The position numbers and the translations under genes are program-made. Positions 36,925 to 50,770 of a stretch of DNA of 64,000 nucleotides are shown piece by piece. Numbering within the stretch: the stretch's first letter is position 1; each line of letters opens with the position of its first letter. Source of the DNA: Cyathus striatus (Eukaryota > Basidiomycota > Agaricomycetes > Agaricales > Nidulariaceae); NCBI GenBank assembly GCA_025738555.1, contig JAOVFP010000016.1, positions 2,790,001 to 2,854,000 of the forward strand. Reading direction: 5' to 3'. Below the pieces are notes generated by a model. That model saw only the letters and a list, made by a program, of their open reading frames with translations. It was not told where the DNA came from and searched no databases.

Positions 36925-39900
36925 TTATATATCCATCTTGTCCTCTTTTTCGTACCCCGGGTTCTTATGTAGTATCACAAACCCTTCCAGCACGTGTGCA
37001 AACGGAATGTACTCTTCTGTCGCAAGCTCTGCTCTTTCCGTCGTCCCCAGTCGCACCGGCGTTTGATGTGTTTGGAATCCCGATATTGTTCGTGGCTTTC
37101 CAGCTTGCCCCACAACATCGACCGCCTACGAGTTTCCCATTAGAACACAGAACACCATATCATGACAGTTTCGATTGCACGTACCTGCCCAACGCGCACA
37201 GTTACCGGCTTACTGTTCAGCTCTTCGTCCAGTGTGATCAAGAACCTAGGGTACATCGCAGTCACCAGGAAGTATAGCATCCAATGATACTTGTCCAGTA
37301 TAACTAAATCTATCGTTAGTGTTTTCTCTTTGAATGATATAAAAGAAACACTTCATACATGACTTGGCATCTGTGAATGCAGTTAGTGTTGCCAGCAGGC
37401 CTGCCACGGCCGTTCGGCTCATAATATTACGATCAGAGAAAAATGGATTCAATCCAATCGTGCCCTTGCCCATATGTACCAATCCTTGTGCTATCCTCAC
37501 CATGAATAGACAGTCTGGTTCCTTTTGGTAATATCCAGCCAGCTGTCGAAGCATCTGTGCAAGGCGTGCATTGTTCGTACCTGCTCCAACAAGACCCATC
37601 GCGAAGATGGCATTCAGAGCAACTTGGAGATCATTGTCGTGACTGTATTTTGACAACGTGTCAAGAATAGGCAGTTGAGGATTCGAAGCGCTAACAAGTC
37701 CAATCGCTAGAGGTACAGATTTCCGAATGGTAGGCTCTCCGTAATGCATCTATACCAAAAGGTAGTTAGTCAAGTGTCATTACCGACAGCCGATAAACTT
37801 CACCAAATGGTTAAACTGGCGAAGAGACATCTCCGCGCCAATATCTTCACCCATAGCGATGAGCGCAATGGCAATTACAGCGAAGGCTTGGAATGTGTCA
37901 TCCTTTGGTTCTGTCTTCTCTTTCTTGTCATCCTTGTCATCTTCTTTACTCTCTTTAGGCGTTGCATCAATATGCTCGTCGCAATGATGAAGCATTGCCT
38001 GCACTTTCAAAACATTACCGGTACCAGCATACGCGCAGGCTTCAACAATAATTTGAGCAGTCTTGGATATTGGGTGATCGATAGCCTTCAGGGTCTCGAT
38101 CGTAGCATCCGATGAGTCTTGAAGACCTAAAGCGTATCATAGGTAATGTTTCAATTCTCAGCTAAATAAACGGCAGACGTACCAAGGTAAAGAAGACCAA
38201 GGCCTAACGCCATGAATCGTGCCCATTTTTCATCGAGAGATTTGTCATCACGGTCAAACTTATCCATAAACGTTTGTAAAATCGTGCCAGTAACCTCTCC
38301 ATTCTCGCTGCCAACAAATATAAAACCAAGAGCGAGGGCTGCCAAACTTGCAATTTCCATTGATACGTTTTCATCTGCAACGTGTGGGAGGAGGAATGTA
38401 AGAATATCTTCCCGGTGTGAGCCAGCGTAGGCAAGTCCGAGACCAATTATAGCACTTGTTTTCAGAGGAATGGACTTGTTTTCTACATGTTCTCCGAGCA
38501 AAGCAAGAGCGGCGTCGGCCTCTGTGCGAACTCCACTGTTAAGAATACCCGTTGCCAGGAAAGCGCCTGCCTAAGGCAAAATGATGAGCTATTCGTGTAA
38601 GACATACCGCATATCGATACACACCTTGATATGCTCCTCAGATGAGTAGGTATATTTGTCCACGTGACTCAAGCCAATGTCCGTGTCCCACAACAAAGAT
38701 AACCCCAGAGATGCAGCAGCACTCATCATGCCTGTTCCAAAGCTTAATTTACAGTGACCAAGAATATAGTGGCGGGACAGTACCGTGATCTTTATTCTTA
38801 TATATCCAGCTGTTACCCTCCTCTGCTTCCACCATTAGCTTGTCGTTACCAAATCCAGCATTTACGAATGCATTGACGAATGTGCCCGCCAAATTGCCTC
38901 GCGCTGAATCAACATTTGCAGTCGCGCCTGGTCCTATACAACAGACAAGAATGAGAAACGATGGATTAGATGTACAGCATTGAACACACGTGTATTTTCT
39001 AGATGAGACTTGTACACATCTTCTAGACTCTTTGGTTCGAGTACACCAAGTTCTTTGCCGAATTCGCGGAAATGCTGACTGAGGCGTGTGTTGCTTAAAC
39101 ATTCAACCAGGTCGTCGGGGAGTTCGTCCTGGAAGTCAACATCAGCATCTCCATCGGCATCTTCTGATGTTGAAGGTTGAAGCCATTCCAAAGGGATCTG
39201 GGCTCGCGCCAAAAGAAACGCGAGTTGGCGTTTCATCAGCCTATGACGCGGTTAGTAGCCAGCAAAAAAGGAGAGTATTGTACATACGGATTCCCGGGTG
39301 CATTGAAATCTTCGCGAATAAGATCGGGGTCACCAAGTCGGATGGCCAGAGCTAGGGCTTCAGGAAATTTATGATGCTGTACATAGATTGTGTGGGCTGT
39401 TCGCAAGAAGGAAACATCGTCGGGAGGAGGCAACAATGAAACACAACTACATAAAGTTAGACAAGGTGGGGTACGGAAATGAGAGAGAATGACATTACCG
39501 AATCATATATTGACATACGCGACTGTATGTGTTCTCGTCCACTAGTTGCGATATCTCATTTACAATCTCAAGTTCCTCCAACAAATCTACGGCGTCTGGT
39601 TCGGCGTTGTGTCCAAGTAAGAATGTAGCACATTGCTTTGCTAACGCTCTAAGATCATCGATTGTCCCGGGAAGTTGGACGGCGAGTTTGTCTTGCTCTT
39701 GCTCTCCTGTTAATTCTGCTTCTTCACGTGCAGTATATTCTTCTCCTAGTTCTGCAGCTAAATGACGAACATACTCATGACCCCAAGTGCCGGGGTCAGC
39801 AAGCGGTGAGTCGGTAGGCCGGAGAGATGCAGATAACAGGCGATAGCGTAGTGTCCCTCGAGGTTGTGTATCAGAGTACGTCATTGCGAGAACTGAAAGA

Positions 39901-40451
39901 ATATCCGCAAAAAGACTCTTATTGAAAGTTGTAAGATAGGGAAAATGCAAATCGACTGATATACGGTACCTTGTCTTCTGAAGGTGACCATGTGTCATAA
40001 AGGGCTTGAAGATCTGGATAATGCGGTCGCAAAAACTTGAGAGGCTTTGGCACTGAAGTCATGGATGATGTCGACGTTCTGATAAGAGTACGAAGTGTCT
40101 CAAGCGCAGGGTGATATAGCTCCGTATTGGACTCCTGCCATATCATATATGTCAACTGGTGCTACAGCATATGAGGACCAGGAATGGACGTGCCTTCAGG
40201 CGTTCGACAAGCATTTCAAGCTCGCCCTTGAGTTGCTGATCTTCTTCTGACTAGACGGGGATCAGTAAAAGAAATGCAGCCAGTCGGTATTGACGTACGA
40301 GTTCTTCACCCTCACCCTCCTTGTCATCCTTTGCCTTCCCCACCTTGGAGAGACCCTCGAAGTTGGGCTTGTCGCTTTCTGGTTTATCTTTGTCCTTTCT
40401 TTCGGGATCCTCAGAAGGAACTTGTATGGAAAACTCAGTAGGCTTTGACAT
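36925..40451 (-). CDS. RPN1: 26S proteasome regulatory subunit RPN1
   Basis: Largest non-ATPase scaffold of the 19S particle base; it docks ubiquitin shuttle receptors and Ubp6. Start ATG 40451 ([20 protein letters not shown]), about ten exons, stop 36927-36925. Family blocks in order are [82 protein letters not shown] and [20 protein letters not shown]. The PC repeats follow ([101 protein letters not shown]), then the C-terminal cap ([33 protein letters not shown]). All splice joins keep frame. An acidic-lysine stretch ([17 protein letters not shown]) interrupts the PC region. Confidence 0.97.
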
Positions 40452-40927
40452 AATGAACGATGTATAATAAGGAAGAGGAAGAAAAGAACAGTATTGGGAG
40501 AAAGTTAAGTATGGATGGACGAGGAGCTCGCTATCCGAAAACGCGACGCGCGTCCGTTGTTGTTCTGAGAGCCCGAGCACAAACAATGTGACAGATCGGG
40601 TCACACTGCTCGAGCAATAATCGAAGCAAGTCCCGTTCGTCCTAAGCAGGCCACAGCCTAAGCAGGCACAAAATCACTGCACCGCATCCTCAACTCGCTC
40701 TTTCATTATCGTATGTACTAAACTTGTTTCTTACATAATTTTTGACTAAGTTTATTCACTCGTCCTCCTTGTCTAGCGTTCAATTCATCTTTGCTTTCTG
40801 TCCAGGTCCTCGCGCTGCCAGCAACTTTTCGCGTTCAACCGTACTTTGTTCTTCTCTTTCTAAGCTTTCTTCTACAAGTTCTCTCTCCTGGCAGGCCATT
40901 TTACTACATGCTCTATAATCATATATA
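40452..40927. promoter_or_regulatory. Divergent promoter between RPN1 and the Furry-like gene
   Basis: A 476-bp gap separates the two start codons, so it must contain both promoters and 5' UTRs. Pyrimidine-rich runs lie on the plus strand at 40730-40890, typical of fungal 5' leaders. A PACE-like proteasome element (GGTGGCAAA) was looked for and not seen. Confidence 0.6.
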
Positions 40928-43900
40928 ATGAGTGAAGGGATACAAATTACCATCCCAGGTAATGTCTCATTCGGCGGTTATATCTTTGCAGTATTAATTA
41001 TATCTTCCAGATTTTGACGACGACGACGTGAGGTCTGGTCCCACTCCCTTCGGTCGAACTGGGTTTGGATTTGGGAGTGCAGGGGGTGCTTTTGGCTCTG
41101 GTTTAGGTTCGGGATTGGATTCTCCGGTCGCTACACCGCTCGCCAGTACAGGAGAACGAAGTTATTTTTCTCATTCAAGGGGTGATTCATCCACTTCTGT
41201 AGACTCGGCCACTTCTGGGACTCCCCGGTTTCCATCTAAACCAAGCATACCTTTCGCCCATTCCGCTAGTTCCTCAATTACAGCAAGTACTGGTTTTACC
41301 AAGAAACCTTCTTTCGCCTCAATTCGCAACGCGTTTAAGAGCGCAAAAAGCAGCAATGATGCACCTCCTGTTCCTCAACTAGATCAAGCATATCCTGTAC
41401 TAAAGAATCCCTTCAATCGTTCTGCTTCCTCTCTCAGTCACGCACCTCCAATGAGCACGAGAACTGTCAATGGATCTTTCACCAGTGGTGCCTCATCTCC
41501 CTATCCTCGGCCACCGACTCCGGGTTCTAGCTCACAGATTCGTGTAAAGGGTAGAGGACACTCCTATACCAAATCCCAACATTCTCATACGGGCTCGGTT
41601 TTTCACACATCGGACGCCGGGAGTGACTACGGGTTTCCTCATTCCTCTTCGCCGCCCCCCGTTCCACGTGTTCCTACTGTTTTCGGTCACGTTCAACACA
41701 GTGAATATTCCTTAGCAGATCTTGAAGAAGATAACGTTATTATAGACCCTAAAACGGCGTCTGACTACGCACTTCATGCCGTATTTATACGATTTGCTTC
41801 TTCGGCAGAAAACAAAATCGACGTTTTTCTTCGGCAATCTTTGGTATGTGATTCATTTATCTATATTACTATTTTTGTCATCGACTCTACAGGAATCAGA
41901 ACCTCTCCTTCCGACATTAATGGGACCGCGGGTTGATAACAAGTTCGATGCCTTACTCACTGCTTTGGGAAAGGTGGCTCAAAAACATTCAAAGTCTGTC
42001 ATTGACTCCGTTATGCGTTGGAGAAGAACCCAAAATGAAAATGTGGGCTCAGACATAATTGGGCTTCATACACCAAAGATTGCAGCTATTAGTCGCAGCA
42101 TACGTCCCCATGATATTCCGGGACTTCTCAATGCGCGGAAGTCGTTGGCATCAATTTATATTATGTGCCGTGCACTTATTGCGATTCTCCAGTCTGTATC
42201 AAAGGATACATTAGGAGATACCATGGGCTATAGCCTCGAAGAAACAACTTTTGAACAATTTCGACAACCCGATTTGAGGTTGCTGAGTCAATCAGAGAAT
42301 CATCGCATCAATGAAGAGCTGTATGCTACATTACTAGGACATCTGGCTAACATACGGTGCGCACATCATCGCTGGATCCTGTCTCGTTCATGAACTTTAT
42401 CCATGTATTTTAGATTTATAAGTGTTACCGATCGATTCTTAGCTGAACTTGGACCGGTTGCACAGGGTCAAGTTCCTAAAGACTTAGACATGAAATATGA
42501 GAACCTGGTGAAGGGTCTCAGACATATTCAGATCAAGGTAAGAATCTACTGTGTCGTATATTTGGCTCATAATCATAATCAACGTAGGTTTGGCCACCGG
42601 AAGCTTTTGAAGAAGGTGCCGAATTCATGGAATCTTTGTCTAAGTCATTTGCAAACGCCCATGGTTTACAATTAAAGATCACCTTTGCCGAAACACTTGT
42701 TCAGATTCTTCACCCCATTGGGAAGGTGCTTTATATCAGTTATTGTTATTTACACGTCTGATTTTCTGGTAGACTGCTCAAGCAGAAACCAATAATCCTC
42801 AGTGGGCAAAAGCTATAGAGACCATTTATCCCAAAGCTCGGGATATGTCTGCAAAACTGCGATATTGGCACGTTGCCTTTCCACTTACAATTACTTGCCT
42901 TTGTGTTGCTCCTCAAAGCGATTTCCTAAAGTGGTGGACAGCCTACTTTGAGGGGACTGTTCCCAAGTTAAAGGTTGTCATTTTTTATTGTATCGTTATC
43001 AATATCCATATTTATTTCGCCTATGCAGGAGAAGCTCCACAGAGTGTCCATTATGAATGGTCTTTTAAGAATGATTTGGACGTATCTCTACCGTTGCCAA
43101 GAATCTGCAACAACTACGGTCACAAAACTTGATGCCGTATTAAAACATTTTTTTCCTGCAAACAAGACCGGAGTTTTTCCCCAGGAGAAGAATCTTGATC
43201 CTTTTGTCTATATCATCCATTTCGTACTGTCCCGTCATTTTGAATATGGGCGCGACCTTTGCCTAGAGCTAATGCAGGAGTCAGCCATCAGCTCATTTCA
43301 GAAGTCAGGCAATATTGGGACCGTCCTGGCGCCTGAAAGAACTGCCATAGCGACGCAAGCTATTTTGTTAACGCTGAGCCTCTTTGAACGCGAGGCGGCG
43401 ACGCCTGCATGGCCTTCAAGTCATGACTTTACCGTCTACCCGTCTCGAGAAGATTATCCGATGTCGGCAGATTCTTTACCTGCCATTCTATTGGCGAGAT
43501 CTGCCATACAGGAATTGTTTGAGCGGTGCAGCTTGACACTGGCCACTATTGCCCTCTTCTGCAGTAACGCTATAGGTCACATGTCTTTACTGGATGATCA
43601 ATGGTCTTACTCTCGTCTGAACTTGACTTTTGAGGAGTCAAGTAATTTTATAGTGCGACATCATCCAGAGGGCATGGTAGTTGCTTATCCCAATCATTGT
43701 CTTCCTAACGTTAGCTTGCTTCAAACTTGCTTCCAGTCCTGGCCTCGATGTCTTCATTCTTCCATCCTTCCTGCTGATGCTATTGATATGGCCCTTCAGG
43801 GCATCATTCATGTAGATCCTAGTCTAGCAGACGTTGCTAGTACAACGTTGAATCGGTTTGCGAAGGATTCTTTTTATATTCTGACAGTGGTTGCTCGCTT

Positions 43901-46900
43901 TACAACTTTTTTGTTTGGACCGACTCGCATAACTCAAGAAGTATTTGGCATTCGGATATTTGTTGACGTTCCCAGACTGCTTGACCTTTGGGTCAGTATA
44001 ATTGATGGATGGATTCAACATATCTCGGGCATGGACTCCGGCGTATTCATGGAGGAACAAGAAATTATATTTTCGAAGTGCATTGACGTAGAAGCCGCCT
44101 CTCTTTTCTTAATGTCACACGAAGTATCATCTGTACGAGCTGCAGGCGTGAAGGTTATCCGTCTTCTTGGAGTCCTTCTGTCGGACGTGGCAAAAAAAAA
44201 TATCGGCAATTTTCAATCTCCACTGTACGTTGTACAAGCATTACATGACAAAAACACTGCGCAGAAATATCTAGCTGGGTATTCAGACCTCTTGGAAGAA
44301 CCTGAATTGTCTCGGCTAGAGCAGTGGCGTCAGTCAGAAAAGGCTGATGTTTTGCTTCGAATTGCTGATAGCAGTCATGATAAAGATCGGAAATTATGGC
44401 GGTACATTTTACCGTCATTCTTACAAGGCTGTATGGACCATGCGACTTCCATGATGTCCTTCAGGGAAATTCTAATCGCTACCGTTTCTCGGTATCATCC
44501 AACTGTCGCACTTCTTGCAGGTCTGAGTAGTAGATTTCCTGCTGGTCTGATCAATAGGGTTCAGACTGCATCCGAGCGCAATGGGATGAAGCAAGTTAGG
44601 GATAATGTAGTGCTGGTCAACCAATGGCACATTTGGATCAAGGTCCTTTGCTCCACCGCGACCCATCCGGATCACACACGTACTGGACGAGAACACTCCC
44701 GCGCCCCCTCTGATGCCAACTTTGAACGTGAAAGATTGTCTTCGACTCGTGGCTTATTTAGATACTTAACTCCTTTCCTGGACTCAGAGTATACACCATT
44801 CCGCGATGCAGCTGTACTTTGTATCAGTTCTTTCCCTCCTGCTGCATACCCTCAACTTCTAGATGATCTCAATCTACTGGCAGGCCGTCAATTCTATGAC
44901 GACGCACGGTCAAAGATGGGTAATTCAGATCAGGGTGGTTTAGCTGGAGGGACTCGACAGTTCCAATTGCAAGAGGATGCCAAGTCGAAGCCAGCTCTTA
45001 CCATCCAATTCGATCGTGGTAGGCGTCAAGAACGCCTTCATTCTGCAGTAGCCCGTATATACTTTCTCACTGCGAATCTACTCCACCATCAACGATCCGC
45101 TGGCCGCCAGGCAGCTCTTGCCAATGTTTTGAAATTTGTTCGTAATACGCAGGCGTTTCTTAGCACTCCCGAAGCTCGTGATAACTATAGCCTACAACGC
45201 TTAAGACGATATTTCTCGGGGACAGTTGAACGAATTTTCGATGATTTGGCCAATCTTAAGGACTCTGATCGGTTTATTCCACCGAACATGCATCTCACTC
45301 TTTATCGGCTATGCGAAGAATGGTGCCAGTTAGGATATCAGCCAGATACTGTGAAAGCTCGCTATGATTTAATGCAAAAAATGGCGATGGCCTCGGATTC
45401 TACATCTGACTCAACCCAGTTGTTGGAGCGTTTCAGGCAAGAGACGCTGTTACTGTCTCAGGCCTCAGTTGGTGCACTTGCGTCGCTCTGCGTGAGTTAC
45501 ATTTTGATAAGGGATGATCATAGTTAATCATGGTATTTTTCAGCACAAGGCGCTGTTTCCACCGAACATGGCTGCAAATTCCCCAACTGAGAGACCACCC
45601 CTGGAATATTTGAAGCCATTAACAGCCAGGTCTGTACTTGACCGACTTAGTGCCATCCTTTCTTCTTCACACCAAGCAACTCAATTCCGCGGGAGGCAAG
45701 TTCTATAATGTGTCATGCCACAGCTTAAATACTCACACCTGACCTTTCAGGAAAGCTCTTAAAGCTCTGTTAACTTGCTCCTGGCCCGACCTTGAGCGAG
45801 ATTCATCTACTGAGATCTCGAAGACCAAAGAACCGTATCTCGAGATATCCAAGGAGTCCTTAAAGAGGGGAATTGTCGTCGGGGATAACGCGCCCTCTAG
45901 TAATCAGCTCTTTTTCGAAGTCATATCAGAGGTAGTTTGTAGGGAAGCACACAGGTTTAGTTTTGGCGAGGTCGTTTGCCTCGGTTTGGCCAACCTTTGT
46001 CATCCCACCTTGCGTGTACGAACCATGGCATTCAACATGCTTGAAGCCATTCATCAACAGTCATCTGGTCTACTAACAATGTCCATGTTTGAATGCACCG
46101 TAGGCAGTTCCGCTGCGGGAACGTACACTCATGCACATCGTCTCATTGCTGATTTTCTCTCGGGAGAGCATCCGCAGCAAGCAACTAGGATTTTAGCGCA
46201 AATAAACGAATTTCTACCTCAGCTTCCAGCAGATACTTCGAGCCCAAATGTTGCACTCCTTCTACTTCAAAGTCTCGAATTTTGGCTTCCGAACATTAAC
46301 CTGATGACAGAGGATAAAACGAAGCTCTCTCCGGAAGGTCTCTCTTCTTTGTATCATCTTCTATCCTTGACATTGCGGTATAGCATGAGCCATTCAGAAC
46401 AGATATTAGTAATGTGGTCAAAGCTTGTTGATCCACCCAATCAATCCAATGGGCATGCGGCGGTTCGATTCCTTCTTGAACAGTCACATAAAGTTGGAAG
46501 TACAACATTCGTAACGTGTGCAGCCAATATTGTGGCCTGTCTTTGCCAAACCCATATAGGACGAGACATATTTGTAGATCTTTGCTCCGTTATCGAGCCT
46601 GCACGCATGCTACCAACAATAGATCACAAACTAGCGTTTCCTCCTGAAGAAGACATGGAGCTATGGGCAGAGCTCGATGCATTGTTTGCTGAACAGCCAA
46701 GGTTAAACCTGAGCTCTGCTCAATATGCGTGGCTGTTTTTGACGGATGTTGCTCTGCAACGATGTTGGGATATGGTACCTCAGCTTCCAGTGTTGTTGCA
46801 TTCCCTTTTTGCTCACTTGGATCACCGTTCTACATTTGTTCGGGGCCGTGCTCAACACATGCTTTTCCAGCTCCTACGATCATGGATGTCAGGCTACGAT

Positions 46901-48673
46901 GAGCTACCGGATAGATCAATTCACCCTCCTTCGGCAGTTCTACAGCGCAACGTAGTCGAATTTGAGGATATAGCTAGAGGGAATTATTGGAATGAGGAAG
47001 ATGCCCGTATAGAGGCTGAACCGAAGATGGCCTTTCTTTGCTCTCGCGTCATCAAATTGTTTGAACCTTTAGCTCCCCGATTGACTGACGAATGGGGTGC
47101 GTTGGCATTAATCTGGGGGACCGAATGCTCTATTCGAACAATCGCATTCCGCTCAATGCAACTATTCAGGGCTCTGATGCCTAAGATTAAAATGAGCCAG
47201 TTCTCAAAATTGCTCGGTCGCTTATCGAACACGATATCTGGCTCAGACGAAAATATTCAGGCATTCACTACTGAAATCATCCTCACGATCAAAGCTATCA
47301 TAACAGTGGATAGTCCAGACCTCACCCTGTATCCGCAAACATTCTGGTGCATCTGTGCATCTTTGTCGACTACCGTGGAAGACGAATTCGTACATGTTCT
47401 TTCGCTTCTTGAAGCTCTGCTTACAAGAATAGATCTCGACGATTCACGAATTGCTGACCTTTTACTCTCTCAACGCCCTATTGATTGGAAAGGGTCCCCG
47501 TATATACAACCCGCCTTATTGAAAGGATTACGATCCTCGCGAACATCAAGAATTACAATGACAGTCCTTCAAAAGCTTTCAAAGGTTCAAGACAATCGCC
47601 TTCTAGATGCCTCAGACGGGCGTGTTCGTGACCTCTACACCGTAGTATTGCCTTGGTGTTTGCAGGCGATGGATACCAAAGATGACTCACTAGCTGCTTT
47701 TGCAGAAAGTATCGCACAACTCGCTCAGCAAGAAAGTCGACATAGCATTTATAAAATAATGATGTCGTTTTCTAAGAGTCATTTCAGAACACGCGATGAT
47801 TTCCTGCGCCAATCGGTATCCAGCCTTCGTGAACATTACGGAGCTCATCACTGGAAAGACATTGCGACACTTTTGTTGGGTCTAGTTCTTAATAGTGAAC
47901 GATGGCTCAGAATACAATCTATGCAAATACTGAAGCTTCTCTTCCAGCAGAGGGAAGCCCGCAGCCCCGCAGAACTTTTGGGGTCAGAACTTCTTATGCC
48001 ATTGCTTCGACTCATTGATACGGACCTAGCTTCTAGTGCTCTGGACGTTTTAGAAGAGCCGATCATGATGTCTGGTGGACCTGCCGCTAAACATGTTCTT
48101 CGTATGAGCATGCATGGAGGAATTCTGTCAAATATCTCAGACTTAGACTCTGAGTCAGTCGCTATTGTGTTCGGAGTACCGAATGATTCAGGTTGGAGTG
48201 TTGGACAAGTTGATGTTTCACGTAAAAGTTGTCGTGCAAACGTCGTTTCTGTTTTTGACACTTGTAATTCTTTGCCTTCTAGACCGTCCCGTGTTGATTT
48301 CGAGCCGGAGGTAGAGGCGTTGGCATCGGTAAATAGGGACGAGGACGAGGACCTAGGTGGAATTGTGAAAAATCTTCATGACCTAAATTCTTTCTTTAAA
48401 GATGATAACCTGTCAAGCACCCCACTTTTGCCGATAGCAGACCGCCGCCTCGAAGCTCGTGTTGCCGCCATCCTTGCCAAATCTACTGTGTTGGATTCGG
48501 TTACAGACGTCCCACAGACACCGTTCTTGGATTTGTTTCATGTCGGAGGATCCAATGTATCAGATGACTCGGATACTCATTCTGATAGCGACTCTGATCT
48601 GGACGCTTTTGCCTTTGACTCGTCGTCCACGTATCGCCAATTACGTGCTCCAAATAGGGAAAGTTATCAATAA
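40928..48673 (+). CDS. Cell morphogenesis scaffold Tao3/Mor2/Furry
   Basis: Very large HEAT-like scaffold for NDR kinase signalling (RAM/MOR network) that controls polarity and cell separation. ATG 40928 (MSEGIQITIP), one small first exon, then about nine introns. The N-terminus is Ser/Pro-rich and probably phosphorylated. The conserved N-terminal Furry domain begins near ASDYALHAVFIRFASSAENK and continues with RVDNKFDALLTALGKVAQKH, ARDMSAKLRYWHVAFPLTIT, DFLKWWTAYFEGTVPKLK and MNGLLRMIWTYLYRCQES. Middle and C-terminal parts lie in long exons (42975-45527 and 45986-48673) with HEAT-like helices (LLILRSWMSGYDELPDRS region, WGTECSIRTIAFRSMQLFRA). The acidic Ser/Asp tail is DDSDTHSDSDSDLD. About 2,300 residues, intact. 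It is also the last conserved gene before the repeat-rich region. Confidence 0.95.
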
Positions 48674-49118
48674 TATTTCTTTTTATAATGTCTTAGTTTC
48701 TCTTGTTGGATTTTTGGAATTTGGATGAAAAATAGTTATTATACTTATCTGCTCTTAACTGTATTGTACCTTTTGTACATTAGTTGTACACTACACTAGC
48801 TGTTATAGTGTTTCAGGCTCCTAAAACTATATTTAGTTTGATGCTGATCTGCACTTTGATACATCTTGTATTGTGTCCACCTTGAAATTAATGAATTTTC
48901 TGATTTTATGGACTAGAAATATAAGCATATATGCAATCTTAATGGGTTAAAGGAGGGAAAAACAATACAAAGGTAATATGTTATATTTAAATATTAAAAG
49001 ATGAAGGACAAATAGTAGAGCAATAGTAGCAAGAATGTATAGAAATAGACAGGATGTAAGCTGGATGTAAGTATTATGTGTATCTACACCTGAAATGGAA
49101 GTAGTGTTGCAAAACAGC
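48674..49118. other. AT-rich flank, start of the repeat region
   Basis: 3' UTR of the Furry-like gene, followed by AT-rich sequence without open frames of note. The last nine bases, 49110-49118 (CAAAACAGC), are one copy of the target duplication of the next element. Confidence 0.6.
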
Positions 49119-49395
49119 CAGGTTCCTAAAACCAGCATGCTCGTATCTCACTACAACCTCCTTAGGTAAACAGAGTCAAATATTTGCTTAAGGCAAATAA
49201 ACCTAAGGGAGGTTCTGCTCGATAGAGCAGCTGGCACAAGTCGTCACCGAAATTTCCCCATGGACCCTTGCCATCAACAGGGAAATTGACGGCAGAGCAC
49301 ACCACGTTCCCACCTCATACTTACCTGCTTGCACTCATGAGCACAATGATCTACTACAGTTATCTGAGTCTCATACTCTCCATGTACTTAAGTAT
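49119..49395 (+). repeat. Left terminal inverted repeat of the Mutator-like element
   Basis: Pairs with 50251-50527. It includes an inner hairpin-like stretch: tctgctcgatagagcagc folds on itself (ctgctc/gagcag). Both arms preserve it. Confidence 0.85.
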
Positions 49396-50250
49396 GAGCT
49401 ATGCTTGCTGACTGCAGTACTGATATGTACTACTTACCACTTAGGATAAGTATCAGGCTTACATGGTTCTTAAATACAATCTGGAACACCTTTCATTTTC
49501 TAAATATCAGTGGTCATTCTCTGTTAAATTTTGTTACATATAGTACTGAACACATGCTCTGAAGAGTCCATTGGTGTATTTATCATTGTATCTTGCTAAA
49601 TATTAAAATAATTCCTATTGCAATATCTGTATTGTGGTTGATTACACTATAAGTCTTTCTTCATAGATTGATGAAAGTACCTTCTGAATATACACTATTG
49701 ACTCTGTATCATGAGCCTTTGGTGACAGGAAACCTGTTGGAGTGCAAGCATTGTTTATGCAATTCATGTGCTATTAATGCACTGTACCATTTAGGTAGGA
49801 GCTGCACTTTCCTTGCCAATTGATCTGGTACAGTGAATGTAATTAAATTTTTGATCTATTCTTTTATATAGGTAAATTAAGAAGTCATCCACTCTCCCCA
49901 GTTGTCTCTTGACTTATGAGAGCGAAGGTGAGCTGGACTTATGCCACATAGAGCCTGATATACTGTTTACTTACATTCATTATCTATTATAGTGCATAAC
50001 TATTCTGTAGGCACGTCATTCCATTACAACCAGCATTCAGCATTGAGTTATTTTATTGTTTAACTGTTGGTGAAGTACATACCTACAGGATGCTTTATTT
50101 TTAATCTTTCATTCCAATTCATATGCATTTATAGGCCAATAATTTTCAAAAATCCAGTTTACTCTATACTCCACTGGAATACAAGTATTAAGTACAGTAT
50201 TCAACAAGTGTAGTTCAAGAAAGATCAAAAATATATTATTGGATTTTAGA

Positions 50251-50527
50251 ATACTTAAGTATGTGGAAAGTATGAGGCTCAGATAACTGTAGTAGATCAT
50301 TGTACTCATGAGTGCAAGCAGGTAAGTATGAGGTGGGAATGCGGTGTGCTCTGCTGTCGATTTCCCTGTTGATGGCAAGGGTCCACAGGGAAATTTCGGT
50401 GACAACTTGTGCCAGCTGCTCTATCGAGCAGAACCTCCCTTAGGTTTATTTGCCTTAAGCAAATATTTGACTCTGTTTACCTAAGGAGGTTGTAGCGAGA
50501 TACAAGCATGCTGGTTTTAGAAGCCTG
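50251..50527 (-). repeat. Right terminal inverted repeat of the Mutator-like element
   Basis: Reverse complement of 49119-49395 with scattered substitutions. An open minus-strand frame over it (50405-50109) is a by-product of the repeat, not a gene. Confidence 0.85.
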
Positions 50528-50536
50528 CAAAACAGC

Positions 50537-50768
50537 TGACTATAGCTCAGCTCAGCTAAGTTAGTGCCAGCTAACTTGGCAGCTCAGCTAAGAGGCTAAG
50601 TTGTGGCTAATATATTTAGTTCCTCTTTGACTTATTTTACTTACAAACCCTTTGCCCTAGTTTATTATTAGTACAAACTAGTTTGTATTTAAACAGTAGG
50701 GACTTGGGCTGTAGAGCTCAAGCTTCAGCTTAAATTGAACTTAACCTTACTTGATCATTCACTTCACT
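50537..50768. other. Spacer between two elements, no gene
   Basis: Contains short repeats of agctcagct and aagttagtgccagctaacttgg (an imperfect palindrome near 50550-50580). No coding signal. Confidence 0.5.
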
Positions 50769-50770
50769 TA

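Larger units (their letters stand above)
49119..50527. mobile_element. Non-autonomous Mutator-like element with 277-bp inverted ends
   Basis: The element begins CAGGTTCCTAAAACCAGC and ends with the inverted counterpart ...CTGGTTTTAGAAGCCTG. The terminal inverted repeats run 49119-49395 and 50251-50527 with high but imperfect identity. The direct 9-bp repeat CAAAACAGC flanks both ends (49110-49118 and 50528-50536). Long inverted ends plus a 9-bp duplication are the hallmarks of Mutator-like (MULE) elements. The 855-bp interior (49396-50250) carries no transposase-sized frame, so a helper elsewhere must have moved it. Confidence 0.88.

Noticed and set aside
50109..50405. 98-codon minus frame in the Mutator-like element
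   Set aside because: Mostly lies in the terminal inverted repeat; no transposase motif.
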